Shown piece after piece: positions 42,155 through 50,817 of a DNA stretch of 64,000 bases. Every line of letters starts with the position of its first letter. Position 1 is the stretch's first letter. Source of the DNA: Bacillota bacterium (lineage in GTDB: Bacteria > Bacillota > Clostridia > Acetivibrionales > JAEXSP01); the NCBI GenBank assembly GCA_023453795.1, contig JAEXSP010000045.1, forward strand, positions 95,794-159,793. Direction: 5' to 3'. The translations under genes and the position numbers were made by a program. The notes below the pieces were generated by a model. It did no database searches, was not told the DNA's origin, and saw only the letters and a list, made by a program, of their open reading frames with translations.

Positions 42155-42517
42155 ATGGTTAACTTGTTATTAAAATTACTTTTGTGTCCCGGAGCAGTTT
42201 TTCTGGCAGATGCATTATCTCCGGTAATAGGTTACAGCAGTTCCTGGCACATTATATATATAGGTTTTTTTATCGGCATTGTAGGGTATATGCTGGATGC
42301 ATTGCTGCTGAAAAGAACAGGTTCGGGCGTTTCTGCGGTTGCTGATATAGTTGTAGCTGCTATTGTTGTTTATTTCTCCAAGTACTTTTTCACAGGCGTT
42401 TATATGACTGTTCTTGGAGCGTTGCTGGCGGGACTCGTTGTGGGTTTTGGAGAATATCTCCTTCACCGGCTTATTGTTGATGAGCGGCACCGTAGTAAGG
42501 AAGAGACAGCGTCTTGA
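42155..42517 (+). CDS. DUF2512 family membrane protein (YndM-like)
   Basis: Integral membrane protein of 120 residues with four hydrophobic helices (about 3-24, 27-47, 55-76, 79-101) and the C-terminal FGEYLLHRLIVDERHR typical of DUF2512 proteins of spore-formers. The ATG at 42155 with GGAGG 5 nt upstream is preferred to the longer open frame. Function unknown. It is followed by a terminator and the uvrB promoter. Confidence 0.75.
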   Translation: MVNLLLKLLLCPGAVFLADALSPVIGYSSSWHIIYIGFFIGIVGYMLDALLLKRTGSGVSAVADIVVAAIVVYFSKYFFTGVYMTVLGALLAGLVVGFGEYLLHRLIVDERHRSKEETAS

Positions 42518-42540
42518 TATGTACAGACTTATTTTAATTG

Positions 42541-42582
42541 TAAAAGAGGGCAATCGGAATTAATCCGTTTGTCTTTTTTTAT
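42541..42582 (+). terminator. intrinsic terminator after the DUF2512 gene
   Basis: AAAAGA and TCTTTT flank an inner CGGA/TCCG stem, followed by a run of T. It lies 23 bp after the stop and just upstream of the uvrB LexA box. Confidence 0.6.
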
Positions 42583-42588
42583 TATCCG

Positions 42589-42627
42589 AGAACGTATGTT
42601 TGATTTTATTTTTCTTTATGTTATAAT
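42589..42627 (+). promoter_or_regulatory. uvrB promoter with overlapping LexA (SOS) box
   Basis: GAACGTATGTTT (42590-42601) fits the Gram-positive LexA/DinR box GAAC-N4-GTTY and overlaps the -35 TTGATT (42600-42605). TATAAT follows at 42622-42627 after 16 bp. The uvrA promoter has the same arrangement, which supports both. Confidence 0.82.
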
Positions 42628-42659
42628 TGGGTTATACAGAAGTTAAGTAGGAGGATTTT

Positions 42660-44645
42660 ATGCCTGATTTTAGAATTGTTTCGGAATATAAGCCATGCGG
42701 CGATCAACCCAAGGCGATTGATGATCTAGTGCGTGGAATTAATAGAGGGTATAAGCACCAGACGCTTTTAGGCGTTACCGGTTCCGGCAAGACGTTTACT
42801 ATGGCAAATATCATTGAAAGAGTCCAAAAGCCTACATTGATCATAGCTCATAACAAGACTCTGGCCGCTCAGCTGTGCAGCGAGTTCAAGGAGTATTTCC
42901 CCGATAACCTGGTAGAGTATTTTGTAAGCTATTATGATTATTACCAGCCTGAAGCGTACATACCCGCAACAGATACTTATATAGAGAAGGACTCGTCTAT
43001 CAACGACGAGATTGACAGGTTGAGGCATTCGGCAACAGCTGCTCTTTTTGAAAGAAGAGATGTCATAATAGTTGCCAGCGTTTCTTGTATATATGGCTTG
43101 GGAGACCCGGAAGACTATACTGAACTCATGATTTCTCTGAGACCGGGAATGCAAAAGGACAGGGATGATGTTATAAAGAAGCTTGTTAACCTTCAATACG
43201 AACGAAATGAGATAGATTTCAGAAGAAGCAGGTTCAGGGTCAGGGGGGATGTTTTGGAAATATTTCCGTCTGATGAATCTGAGAAGGTATTGAGGGTTGA
43301 GTTTTTTGGAGATGAGATTGAGAGGATCACTGAAGTTGATTTCCTGACAGGGGAAATATTGGGAGTCAGGTCGCATGCTGCTATTTTCCCTGCTTCTCAC
43401 TATGCTACTACCGGCGACAAAATGAAAAAAGCATTTCATACCATTGAACAGGAATTAGAGCTGCGATTAAAGGAATTGAGAGACAATGACAAGCTGTTGG
43501 AGGCTCAAAGACTGGAGCAAAGGACAAGGTACGATCTTGAGATGATGCAGGAGGTTGGCTTCTGCCAGGGTATTGAGAATTATTCGAGGCATATTAGCGG
43601 AAGAACTCCGGGAAGCGCGCCTTTTACACTTATGGATTATTTTCCTGATGACTATCTTATTATTATCGACGAATCGCATGTTACGGTACCTCAGGTAGGA
43701 GCCATGTACAACGGAGACAGAGCAAGAAAGGGATCTCTTGTGGATTTCGGCTTCCGGCTGCCCTCTGCTTTTGACAACAGGCCCCTTAAGTTTGAAGAGT
43801 TTGAACAGAAGGTTAATCAGGTTGTATACGTAAGTGCCACTCCTGCCAAATACGAAAAAGAGCATTCGTCGCAGATTGTGGAACAGATTATCAGACCTAC
43901 CGGCCTGATCGATCCCGAAATTGTTGTAAAACCGGTCAAGGGGCAGATAGATGACCTTATAGGGGAAATAAACGATAGAGTCAAATTGAACCAAAGAACT
44001 CTTGTAGTCACTCTTACCAGAAAGATGGCAGAGGATCTTACAGATTATTTTAAGGAATTGGACATTAAAGTAAAATATATTCATTACAGTGTTGATACCA
44101 TTGAAAGAACGGAAATAATCCGGGACTTGCGTATTGGAACCTTTGATGTACTTGTCGGAATAAACCTTCTTCGAGAAGGGCTTGATCTTCCGGAGGTTTC
44201 TCTTGTAGCCATACTGGATGCCGATAAGGAAGGCTTCCTGAGATCAGAAACCTCTTTGATACAAACTATAGGAAGAGCGGCAAGAAATGTAGAGGGAAAA
44301 GTTATAATGTATGCAGATACTGTAACCGGCTCGATGGAAAGGGCTATCAGTGAGACCAACAGAAGAAGAAAAATTCAAATGGATTACAACACTGAACATG
44401 GGATTACTCCAAAATCAATAAAGAAGAGTGTAAGAGACTTAATTGAATCGACAAAGGTGGCTGAAGACAGTGCCAAGTACGACGCAGCAGTTAAAACGGA
44501 TAATATCAGTAAAGAAGATATTCAAAAGCTTGTTGAAAAACTCATGAAGGAGATGCGGAGTGCGGCCGCAGACTTGCAGTTTGAGCGGGCAGCAGAACTT
44601 AGGGATAAGGTCATTGAGCTTAGAAAGAAGCTCAACCAGAAATAA
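42660..44645 (+). CDS. uvrB: excinuclease ABC subunit B
   Basis: Damage-verification helicase-like subunit of nucleotide excision repair, 661 residues. It has Walker A GVTGSGKT (38-45), the beta-hairpin YYDYYQPEAYIP that threads the DNA strand, DESH box IIDESHVTVPQVG near 338, helicase motif VI QTIGRAARN near 540 and a C-terminal UVR domain (MRSAAADLQFERAAELRDKV near 630) that recruits UvrC. AGGAGG precedes the ATG. Here uvrB and uvrA are split by the thiamine operon. Confidence 0.98.
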   Translation: MPDFRIVSEYKPCGDQPKAIDDLVRGINRGYKHQTLLGVTGSGKTFTMANIIERVQKPTLIIAHNKTLAAQLCSEFKEYFPDNLVEYFVSYYDYYQPEAYIPATDTYIEKDSSINDEIDRLRHSATAALFERRDVIIVASVSCIYGLGDPEDYTELMISLRPGMQKDRDDVIKKLVNLQYERNEIDFRRSRFRVRGDVLEIFPSDESEKVLRVEFFGDEIERITEVDFLTGEILGVRSHAAIFPASHYATTGDKMKKAFHTIEQELELRLKELRDNDKLLEAQRLEQRTRYDLEMMQEVGFCQGIENYSRHISGRTPGSAPFTLMDYFPDDYLIIIDESHVTVPQVGAMYNGDRARKGSLVDFGFRLPSAFDNRPLKFEEFEQKVNQVVYVSATPAKYEKEHSSQIVEQIIRPTGLIDPEIVVKPVKGQIDDLIGEINDRVKLNQRTLVVTLTRKMAEDLTDYFKELDIKVKYIHYSVDTIERTEIIRDLRIGTFDVLVGINLLREGLDLPEVSLVAILDADKEGFLRSETSLIQTIGRAARNVEGKVIMYADTVTGSMERAISETNRRRKIQMDYNTEHGITPKSIKKSVRDLIESTKVAEDSAKYDAAVKTDNISKEDIQKLVEKLMKEMRSAAADLQFERAAELRDKVIELRKKLNQK

Positions 44646-44705
44646 ACAATGTCTTTACAATCAACATAAGGTGTTGTATAATTCGACTCAGGAAACTTAA
44701 TAGTA

Positions 44706-44786
44706 AAGCTGGGGGTGCCGTAAGGCTGAGAAAGATAAATCTTAACCCTTTGAACCTGATGTGGTCAGAACCACCGGAGGGAAGCG
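44706..44786 (+). ncRNA. TPP (THI-box) riboswitch
   Basis: The conserved core is present in order: GGGGGTGCC, GGCTGAGAAA (the CUGAGA motif), ACCCTTTGAACCTGAT, then the second arm with GGTC/ACC pairing and closing GGAGGGAAGC. It lies about 90 nt upstream of thiD and is followed by an intrinsic terminator. Binding of thiamine pyrophosphate should favour termination and shut down the eight-gene operon. Confidence 0.95.
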
Positions 44787-44808
44787 AAATAAATATAACA
44801 GAACTTAC

Positions 44809-44838
44809 ACGCTTACCTTTTCAGGTAGGCGTTTTTTC
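44809..44838 (+). terminator. riboswitch-controlled terminator
   Basis: ACGCTTACCT (44809-44818) and AGGTAGGCGT (44823-44832) form a 10-bp stem with a TTTC loop and six T residues. It lies between the TPP aptamer and the thiD ribosome site. Confidence 0.9.
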
Positions 44839-44878
44839 ATGCCGGAACTCCGCAAATAATAAGCAAGGAGGTATAAAT

Positions 44879-45688
44879 ATGAAAAACGTTTTAACAATAG
44901 CCGGTTCCGATTCCTGTGGAGGCGCAGGTATTCAGGCAGATCTGAAAACATTTTGTGCGCTGGGTACTTATGGGATGAGCGTCATTACTGCCGTTACTGC
45001 GCAAAATACAAAAGGAGTATCAAGCATCAGGGAAATGGATGTTGAAATAGTGAGGGGGCAAATCGATTGCCTTTATGAGGATATTGACATTCATGCCGTT
45101 AAAATAGGTATGGTTTCAAGTATTGAGATTATTGATGCAATCGCGGATTGTCTCAGAAAAAACAAAGTAGCAAATATAGTTCTGGACACAGTAATGGTTT
45201 CCAAAAGCGGTTATCACCTCCTAAGACCGGAATCCCGCGACGAGCTCATAAAAGAATTATTCCCGCTTGCTTTGGTCGTTACGCCCAATTTATATGAGGC
45301 AGAGGTTATAACCGGAGATAGCATTGAGACAGTGGAACAGATGGAAAAGGCTGCAGTAAAAATACATGCATTAGGTGCCCAAAATGTAGTTGTAAAGGGC
45401 GGTCATCTGACCGGAGATGCGCAGGATGTTTTTTATGACGGAAAAGAATTCACTCATATTAAAGGTGTCAGGATTAATACAAAAAATACTCATGGGACGG
45501 GCTGTACATTTTCTTCGGCCATAACTGCGAACATTGCAAAAGGCAATACCGTCCTTGAAGCAGTAAGGCTGGCAAAGGATTACATAAACGGCGCCATTGA
45601 ACATTCTATAGAATTGGGACATGGAGTCGGGCCTACAAATCATTTCTACAGCTTGTACAGGAAAGCAGGAATTCAGGATGAACAGTAA
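44879..45688 (+). CDS. thiD: hydroxymethylpyrimidine/phosphomethylpyrimidine kinase
   Basis: Phosphorylates HMP and HMP-phosphate to the pyrimidine diphosphate used by ThiE. The 269 residues match the ribokinase-fold family: N-terminal LTIAGSDSCGGAGIQADLKTF, VVLDTVMVSKSG-type block near 100, VTPNLYEAEVI, VVKGGHL and the anion-hole NTHGTGCTFSSAI near 205. The ATG at 44879 has AAGGAGG 7 nt upstream. The open frame extends through the riboswitch but that part is not protein. It is the first gene of the thiamine operon. Confidence 0.96.
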   Translation: MKNVLTIAGSDSCGGAGIQADLKTFCALGTYGMSVITAVTAQNTKGVSSIREMDVEIVRGQIDCLYEDIDIHAVKIGMVSSIEIIDAIADCLRKNKVANIVLDTVMVSKSGYHLLRPESRDELIKELFPLALVVTPNLYEAEVITGDSIETVEQMEKAAVKIHALGAQNVVVKGGHLTGDAQDVFYDGKEFTHIKGVRINTKNTHGTGCTFSSAITANIAKGNTVLEAVRLAKDYINGAIEHSIELGHGVGPTNHFYSLYRKAGIQDEQ

Positions 45689-45714
45689 AAGGAAAATGAG
45701 GAGAGAAAATAAGT

Positions 45715-46518
45715 ATGCTGAATAAAATAACTGAGGTTTTAAAAGATGTGAGGCAAAAGACTCCGTTAGTGCAGGCAATAACGAATTATGTTACTATCAA
45801 TGACTGTGCAAATATACTTTTGTGTTTTGGTGCATCTCCGGCCATGTGTGAGGCGAAAGAAGAGGTTGAGGAATTTGTGGGCCTGATTTCTGCCTTGTAT
45901 ATCAATATCGGAACACTCACCAGGGAGCAGGAAGAGGCGTCCGTTCTTGCAGTAAAAAGGGCTGCGGAGCTGAACAAACCTGTTGTTCTGGATCCGGTTG
46001 CCTGTGGTGCTATCAGCCGGAAGACCGAAATCGTCAATAAGCTGTTTGACTGCGGAAGAATATCCATAATCAAGGGCAACATTGGAGAAATAAAGGCATT
46101 GGCGGGATTCTCAGGCAAGGTGAGAGGTGTGGATTCGATTGATGACGGGGATGGGGCTGTTGAGGCCTGCACGTCGCTTGCTGTAAGATTTAATACTGTT
46201 GTTGCGGCAACAGGCAAAACAGATATTATTACAGATGGGAAACGCACTTGCCTTATTGACAACGGAACATCTATGCTTACTCTGGTTACAGGAGCAGGAT
46301 GTATGGCAGGGGCTCTTACAGCCGCAGCGGCAGGAGTTCAGAGAGATATGTTCATATCGGCTTCAGCGTCTATTCTTGCTATGAGCCTTGCAGGAGAAAT
46401 GGCAGCAGAATCTGTTGGTTCAGTTCTTCCGGGGAGTTTCAGGGTGAAACTGTTTGATTCGATTTACTGTTTAAGTGAAGAAGATATTTTAAATAGGGGG
46501 AAGATCAGATGTCTGTAG
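45715..46518 (+). CDS. thiM: hydroxyethylthiazole kinase
   Basis: Salvages the thiazole moiety by phosphorylation, supplying ThiE. The 267 residues have the ThiM pattern: PLVQAITNYVTINDCANILL at the N terminus, GASPAMCEAKEEVEEF, VLDPVACGA, IIKGNIGEI and VTGAGCMAGALTAA with the catalytic cysteine region near 197. It follows thiD by 26 bp and overlaps thiE by 10 bp. Confidence 0.96.
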   Translation: MLNKITEVLKDVRQKTPLVQAITNYVTINDCANILLCFGASPAMCEAKEEVEEFVGLISALYINIGTLTREQEEASVLAVKRAAELNKPVVLDPVACGAISRKTEIVNKLFDCGRISIIKGNIGEIKALAGFSGKVRGVDSIDDGDGAVEACTSLAVRFNTVVAATGKTDIITDGKRTCLIDNGTSMLTLVTGAGCMAGALTAAAAGVQRDMFISASASILAMSLAGEMAAESVGSVLPGSFRVKLFDSIYCLSEEDILNRGKIRCL

Positions 46519-47132
46519 ATTATAAGCTTTATCTGGTTACCGACAGGGGTATTCTGAAGGGAAGGGATTTGTTCAAAGCTGTTGAAGAAGCCATTAAGGG
46601 CGGTGTAACCCTGGTACAGCTAAGAGAAAAAGATATTTCCACCCTGGACTTTTACAATATTGCGGTTAAAATGAAAGTGCTTACAAAGCATTATAATGTT
46701 CCCTTGATTATAAATGACAGGCTTGATATAGCTATTTCGGCGGATGCTGACGGTCTCCATATCGGACAAAGCGACCTGCCTCTTGAGGTTGCAAGGAAGC
46801 TTCTCGGTAAAGAGAAAATACTGGGGTATTCCGTATCAAGTATAGATGAAGCGGTATATGGTGAAAAAAACGGTGCTGACTACCTTGGCGCAGGTCCCGT
46901 ATACCCAACCGGAAGCAAGCTTGATGCGGTCAGTCCGATAGGCATTGATAACCTGGGAAGGATAGTTAAAGGCGTTTCGATTCCTGTTGTGGGCATCGGC
47001 GGTATCGGAATATCCAACTTATCCGAGGTTAAGGCTGCGGGAGCAAAGGGAATATCTTTGATTTCCGCAGTTCTGGGAAAAGACGATATACAGGGTGCTT
47101 CAAGGGAGTTGGTGGGTGTTTGGGGGAAATAA
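46509..47132 (+). CDS. thiE: thiamine-phosphate synthase
   Basis: Joins HMP diphosphate and thiazole phosphate to give thiamine phosphate. A TIM-barrel protein of 207 residues with LYLVTDRG, VTLVQLREKDIS, LIINDRLDIAISADADGLHIGQSDL, YLGAGPVYPTGSK and VGIGGIGISNL, all typical. AGGGGGAAG precedes the ATG, which lies inside the end of thiM. The stop shares one base with the next start. Confidence 0.97.
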   Translation: MSVDYKLYLVTDRGILKGRDLFKAVEEAIKGGVTLVQLREKDISTLDFYNIAVKMKVLTKHYNVPLIINDRLDIAISADADGLHIGQSDLPLEVARKLLGKEKILGYSVSSIDEAVYGEKNGADYLGAGPVYPTGSKLDAVSPIGIDNLGRIVKGVSIPVVGIGGIGISNLSEVKAAGAKGISLISAVLGKDDIQGASRELVGVWGK

Positions 47133-47785
47133 TGAACACGACATATTTTATTGATTTCGATGGAACAATTACTAAAAATGATACCTGCTACGCTATGGTG
47201 AAAGCATTTGCCAAAGACGGCTGGGAGGAAATAAACAGGCTTTGGGAGGAGAAAAAGATTTCTACCGTTGAATGTGCCCAAAGAACCTTTGAATTATTTT
47301 CGGCAGATGTAGAGGCTATGGAGAAGTTGCTTTACTCCATCGAGATCGATGAATTTTTCAAGGAATTTCTTTCAATATGCGGAAAGTACTGCTGTAAAGT
47401 CTTTATTTTGAGCGACGGGTATGACTTCAGCATAGAAAGGATTTTAAAAAAACATGGCATCGATGTGAAGTTTTATTCGAATAAATTGATATACGATGAG
47501 AATAAAGGTTTTACTATTGAAAGCCCTTTTCTGAATCCGTCATGCGGGAAATGCGGAACATGCAAATCCGGTCTGATGGAAAAATTAGAAACAGAGGACA
47601 GCCGGATCATATATATTGGGGATGGATATTCGGATACCTGTCCTGCGGGGAAAGCCGATAAAGTTTATGCAAAAGGCAGCTTGTACAAGTATTGCAGTAA
47701 AAATGGAATAGCTGCGGTCCCCTTTACGGATTTTGGGGACATCATTTCAAAAGAATTTGAGGGGAGGTGCGGTTCATGCCGTTAG
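47132..47785 (+). CDS. HAD-IB phosphatase (MtnX-like) in the thiamine operon
   Basis: HAD-superfamily phosphatase of 217 residues: motif I DFDGTITKND (nucleophile D8, acid D10), motif II ILSDGYD near 94 and motif III GDGYSDTCPA near 169. An unusual cysteine cluster CGKCGTCK sits before motif III and a CGSC near the C terminus. The start codon overlaps the thiE stop (TAATG). MtnX acts in methionine salvage, but in this position a role as thiamine-phosphate or pyrimidine/thiazole phosphate phosphatase is more likely; this is inference. Confidence 0.85.
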   Translation: MNTTYFIDFDGTITKNDTCYAMVKAFAKDGWEEINRLWEEKKISTVECAQRTFELFSADVEAMEKLLYSIEIDEFFKEFLSICGKYCCKVFILSDGYDFSIERILKKHGIDVKFYSNKLIYDENKGFTIESPFLNPSCGKCGTCKSGLMEKLETEDSRIIYIGDGYSDTCPAGKADKVYAKGSLYKYCSKNGIAAVPFTDFGDIISKEFEGRCGSCR

Positions 47786-48066
47786 TTAATGTAAGTCTTC
47801 AGATAATTCCCAATGTTGAGGAAAAGAATTTGTACCCTGTGGTTGACAAGGTTATTGAATATATTGCTTCATGCGGCGTCAATTATGAGGTCGGGCCTAT
47901 GGAGACTACAATGGAGGGAGAACTGGATGAGCTTCTTGATATAGTGAAGAAGTCCCAGGAAATCTGTGTAAGTGAAGGAGCAAATCGTATTGTTTCAGTA
48001 GTTAAGATCGATTACAAACCGGAAGGTGTGACAATGGATGAAAAAATCGGGAAGTATCGGAAATAA
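47776..48066 (+). CDS. MTH1187/Thiamine_BP family protein (YqgV-like)
   Basis: Small ferredoxin-like-fold protein of 96 residues: VNVSLQIIPNVEE at the N terminus, YEVGPMETTMEGELDELLDIVKKSQE in the middle (about 39-64) and RIVSVVKIDYKPEG. The family binds thiamine or HMP and is often encoded with ThiXYZ transporters. GGGAGGTG precedes the ATG at 47776. The gene overlaps the preceding HAD gene by 10 bp and the permease by 29 bp. Confidence 0.85.
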   Translation: MPLVNVSLQIIPNVEEKNLYPVVDKVIEYIASCGVNYEVGPMETTMEGELDELLDIVKKSQEICVSEGANRIVSVVKIDYKPEGVTMDEKIGKYRK

Positions 48067-48829
48067 GGTTATTCCTGTTACCTTTCTCCTTGTTTTACTT
48101 GCTATATGGCAATTGGTTGTAGATGCCGGAATGGTTCAAAGGTTTATATTGCCCTCACCGACAGACGTATTGAAAACCGCAGTCAATATTGCCCCGAAAA
48201 TTAAAAATGATATCATGGTTACATTATACGAAGCGCTTGCCGGATTTTTGATAAGTATCATATTTTCAATGGTTCTGGCAATTCTTATGGATAGTTTTAA
48301 GCTGCTATATAAAGCCGTTTATCCATTGTTGATAGTCTCGCAAACGATACCTGTCATTGCGCTTGCACCATTGTTCGTTTTATGGTTTGGATTCGGAGCC
48401 TTGCCAAAAATCATCGTCGTAGTCCTGGTCTGCTTTTTTCCGATTGTAGTCAGCTTGTTGGACGGACTTGGCTCAACAGACACGGATTTGCTCAATCTGA
48501 TGAAATCAATGGGAGCCGGCAGATTACAAATTTTCAGGTTGGTAAAATTTCCTGCTGCAATGGTTAACTTTTTTTCCGGCGTTCGTATTGCAGCTACATA
48601 CAGTATTATGGGGGCGGTAATAGGGGAATGGCTTGGAGGGTCGGAAGGCCTGGGGCTCCTGATGATTAATGCAAAGCGTTCATTTCTGGTGGACAGGGTT
48701 TTTGCAGAAGTATTGATTATTGTTATTTTAAGTATGCTGCTTTTTAAGTTAATTTCAATTTTGCAGTACATTTTTATGCCATGGAACAGAAATATGGATC
48801 GTAAACAGGGAGGAAATCAAATTGTTTAA
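48038..48829 (+). CDS. thiX: HMP/thiamine-precursor ABC transporter permease (ThiX-like)
   Basis: Inner-membrane subunit of 263 residues with about six helices and the BPD_transp_1 loop (EAA-like stretch MKSMGAGRLQIFRLVKFPAAM near 160). The FILPSPTDVLKT N-terminal part is typical of SsuC/TauC/ThiX permeases; the TPP-regulated operon and the ThiY-like neighbour decide for pyrimidine precursor uptake. AAGGTG lies before the ATG. Confidence 0.88.
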   Translation: MKKSGSIGNKVIPVTFLLVLLAIWQLVVDAGMVQRFILPSPTDVLKTAVNIAPKIKNDIMVTLYEALAGFLISIIFSMVLAILMDSFKLLYKAVYPLLIVSQTIPVIALAPLFVLWFGFGALPKIIVVVLVCFFPIVVSLLDGLGSTDTDLLNLMKSMGAGRLQIFRLVKFPAAMVNFFSGVRIAATYSIMGAVIGEWLGGSEGLGLLMINAKRSFLVDRVFAEVLIIVILSMLLFKLISILQYIFMPWNRNMDRKQGGNQIV

Positions 48830-49820
48830 GAGAATAATTATATTTTTAACAATATTAGCACTGGCAGCGTCTGTTATTTCGGGCTGCACATCAAAAAAAG
48901 AGACTGCCGGCAAGAAGCTGAAAAAGGTTACTGTATTGCTTGATTGGGTGCCAAATACAAATCATACGGGATTGTATGCGGCAAAGGAAAAAGGGTATTA
49001 CAAGGATAAAGGCCTTGATGTTGATATTATACAGCCTGCAGAAGGGGGAAGTGCAGACCTGATAGCAGCCGGAAAAGGTGAATTCGGAATAAGCTACCAG
49101 GAACAGGTTACATATGCCAGAACAGCAGATAACCCTTTGCCGGTAAAGGCTATTGCAGCAATCATCCAGCATAATACCTCGGGCTTTGCTTCTCCCGTCG
49201 GCAAGAAAATAAAGACTCCGAAGGACTTTGAAGGCAAAAGGTACGGAGGATGGGGTTCGCCTATGGAAGAAGCTATGCTAAAGGGCTTGATGCATAAGTA
49301 TGGTGCAGATTATTCCAAATTGAAGAATGTAAATATAGGTGATGCGGATTTCTTTTCAAGCGTGCAAAGGGATGTAGATTTTTCCTGGATTTTTTACGGG
49401 TGGGATGGTGTAGCGGCCGGAATAAAAAATTTCCCTATAAACTTTATTAAGCTTCAAGAGGTTGACCCTGATCTCGACTTCTATACTCCTGTAATCATTA
49501 CGAACGAAAAGGTCATAAAAAATGACCCTGAACTGGTCAAAAGCTTTCTGGCTGCAACAGCAAAAGGCTATAAATATGCGATTGACCATCCTGAGGCTGC
49601 TGCCGGCATGTTAGTTAAAAATGCTCCTGATACCGATGAGAAAATAGCCGTAGCCAGCCAGAAATATCTTGCTAAAGAATATATGTCCGGTACAAAGAGA
49701 TGGGGCGAAATGAAGCTGGAAATATGGGAAAATTACAGTAACTGGATGTTTTCGCATAAGCTTATGAAAAAGAAACTTGATGCAAAAGAGGCATTTACGA
49801 ATGAATTCCTGCCGAAATAA
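48822..49820 (+). CDS. thiY: HMP/thiamine-precursor substrate-binding lipoprotein (ThiY-like)
   Basis: NMT1/THI5-like substrate-binding lipoprotein of 332 residues with lipobox VISGC (C22). Family features are VTVLLDWVPNTNHTGLYAAKEKGYYKDKGLDV at about residues 37-68, GGSADLIAAGKGEFGISYQEQV, GKRYGGWGSPMEEAM and the DFSWIFYGWDG block. It probably binds formylaminopyrimidine or HMP. It starts at TTG with AGGGAGG 7 nt upstream and overlaps thiX by 8 bp. Confidence 0.92.
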   Translation: MFKRIIIFLTILALAASVISGCTSKKETAGKKLKKVTVLLDWVPNTNHTGLYAAKEKGYYKDKGLDVDIIQPAEGGSADLIAAGKGEFGISYQEQVTYARTADNPLPVKAIAAIIQHNTSGFASPVGKKIKTPKDFEGKRYGGWGSPMEEAMLKGLMHKYGADYSKLKNVNIGDADFFSSVQRDVDFSWIFYGWDGVAAGIKNFPINFIKLQEVDPDLDFYTPVIITNEKVIKNDPELVKSFLAATAKGYKYAIDHPEAAAGMLVKNAPDTDEKIAVASQKYLAKEYMSGTKRWGEMKLEIWENYSNWMFSHKLMKKKLDAKEAFTNEFLPK

Positions 49821-50565
49821 AACAGAAAAGCTGGTTATAAAAAATATTAAAAAGTCCTTTGAGGACACAAGGGTCATTGACGATGTATCTCTTTCCGTAG
49901 GTGAAAAGGAATTTGTATCACTAATGGGTCTGAGCGGCAGCGGGAAAAGTACAATTTTCAATATAATTTCCGGTCTTGTTACGCCTGACGCGGGTAAGGT
50001 CTTCATTGACGGACTGGATTTCACGGGCAGGACGGGCCGTGTAAGTTATATGTACCAAAAGGATTTGCTGCTGCCTTGGAAAAGGATCATAGATAATGTT
50101 TGCCTGCCCCTGATCATTAAGGGTGAAAGCAAAATGAAGGCTCGCGAGGCAGTAGAAGGCTATTTCAAAGTGTTCGGGCTTGAGGGCTTCGAGAACAAAT
50201 ATCCTTTCCAGCTTTCAGGAGGAATGAAGCAAAGGGCTGCATTGATGAGGACATATATGTTTTCAAAGGATATCATGCTGCTTGATGAACCGTTTGCCGG
50301 GTTGGACGCAATTACAAGGGCTAAAATGCACAATTGGCTGTTGGGCGTTCTTAAGGAGCTTAATGCATCGGTTCTGCTTATCACGCATGATGTTGAAGAG
50401 GCCATATACTTGTCGGACAGGATATACGTCCTATCGGGGAGACCTGCGACGGTAAAGAGTGAGATTAAGGTCGATCTGCCCGGGGAAAGAGATAGCGGGG
50501 TTATAACAACAGCAGAGTTCAATCATATTAAAAAAGATATTTTAAATATATTGCAAAAGGCGTGA
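49801..50565 (+). CDS. thiZ: HMP/thiamine-precursor ABC transporter ATP-binding protein (ThiZ-like)
   Basis: ABC ATPase of 254 residues with Walker A LSGSGKST near 42, Q-loop MYQKDLLLPW, signature LSGGMKQRAALMRT near 145, Walker B MLLDEPFAGLD and H-loop LLITHDVEEA. The Q-loop LLPW is typical of the nitrate/taurine/thiamine-precursor group. AAGAGG lies 9 nt before the ATG at 49801, within the end of thiY. It is the last gene of the operon; I see no clear terminator after it. Confidence 0.92.
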   Translation: MNSCRNKTEKLVIKNIKKSFEDTRVIDDVSLSVGEKEFVSLMGLSGSGKSTIFNIISGLVTPDAGKVFIDGLDFTGRTGRVSYMYQKDLLLPWKRIIDNVCLPLIIKGESKMKAREAVEGYFKVFGLEGFENKYPFQLSGGMKQRAALMRTYMFSKDIMLLDEPFAGLDAITRAKMHNWLLGVLKELNASVLLITHDVEEAIYLSDRIYVLSGRPATVKSEIKVDLPGERDSGVITTAEFNHIKKDILNILQKA

Positions 50566-50614
50566 TTTGAAGGTCTGCTTTCGATACGATCATGGAATAC
50601 TATCCATATGTTTC

Positions 50615-50641
50615 TAACTACCGGGACGTTAACTACCGGGA
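50615..50641 (+). repeat. 12-bp tandem direct repeat upstream of uvrA
   Basis: TAACTACCGGGA occurs at 50615-50626 and 50630-50641, 15 bp apart, between the thiamine operon and the uvrA promoter. It may be a small duplication or a double binding site; nothing further supports either. Confidence 0.6.
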
Positions 50642-50654
50642 GCAAAAAACTTCT

Positions 50655-50693
50655 CGAACAAATGTTTGATTTTTTGAAACAGTTTGGTATAAT
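50655..50693 (+). promoter_or_regulatory. uvrA promoter with overlapping LexA (SOS) box
   Basis: CGAACAAATGTTTG (50655-50668) matches the Gram-positive LexA box and overlaps the -35 TTGATT (50666-50671). TATAAT follows at 50688-50693 after 16 bp. The layout copies that of uvrB. The leader to the ATG is about 120 nt. Confidence 0.87.
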
Positions 50694-50817
50694 AGTAACG
50701 GGGCAAGGTAGAATAAAAGTTTTCAACTGTACATTGTCAATTGTTAACTAAGTTGAGTGATGCAGTTAGCTTTAATTTACTATAGCCCTGAATGAAACTA
50801 TTATTAGGAGTGTAATT

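Noticed and set aside
42768..44084. Long antisense frames within uvrB
   Set aside because: Frame shadows of a highly conserved gene; residue composition shows no protein family.
44750..44878. N-terminal extension of ThiD
   Set aside because: The open frame runs through the TPP aptamer and its terminator; AAGGAGG and the conserved MKNVLTIAGSD start fix the gene at 44879.
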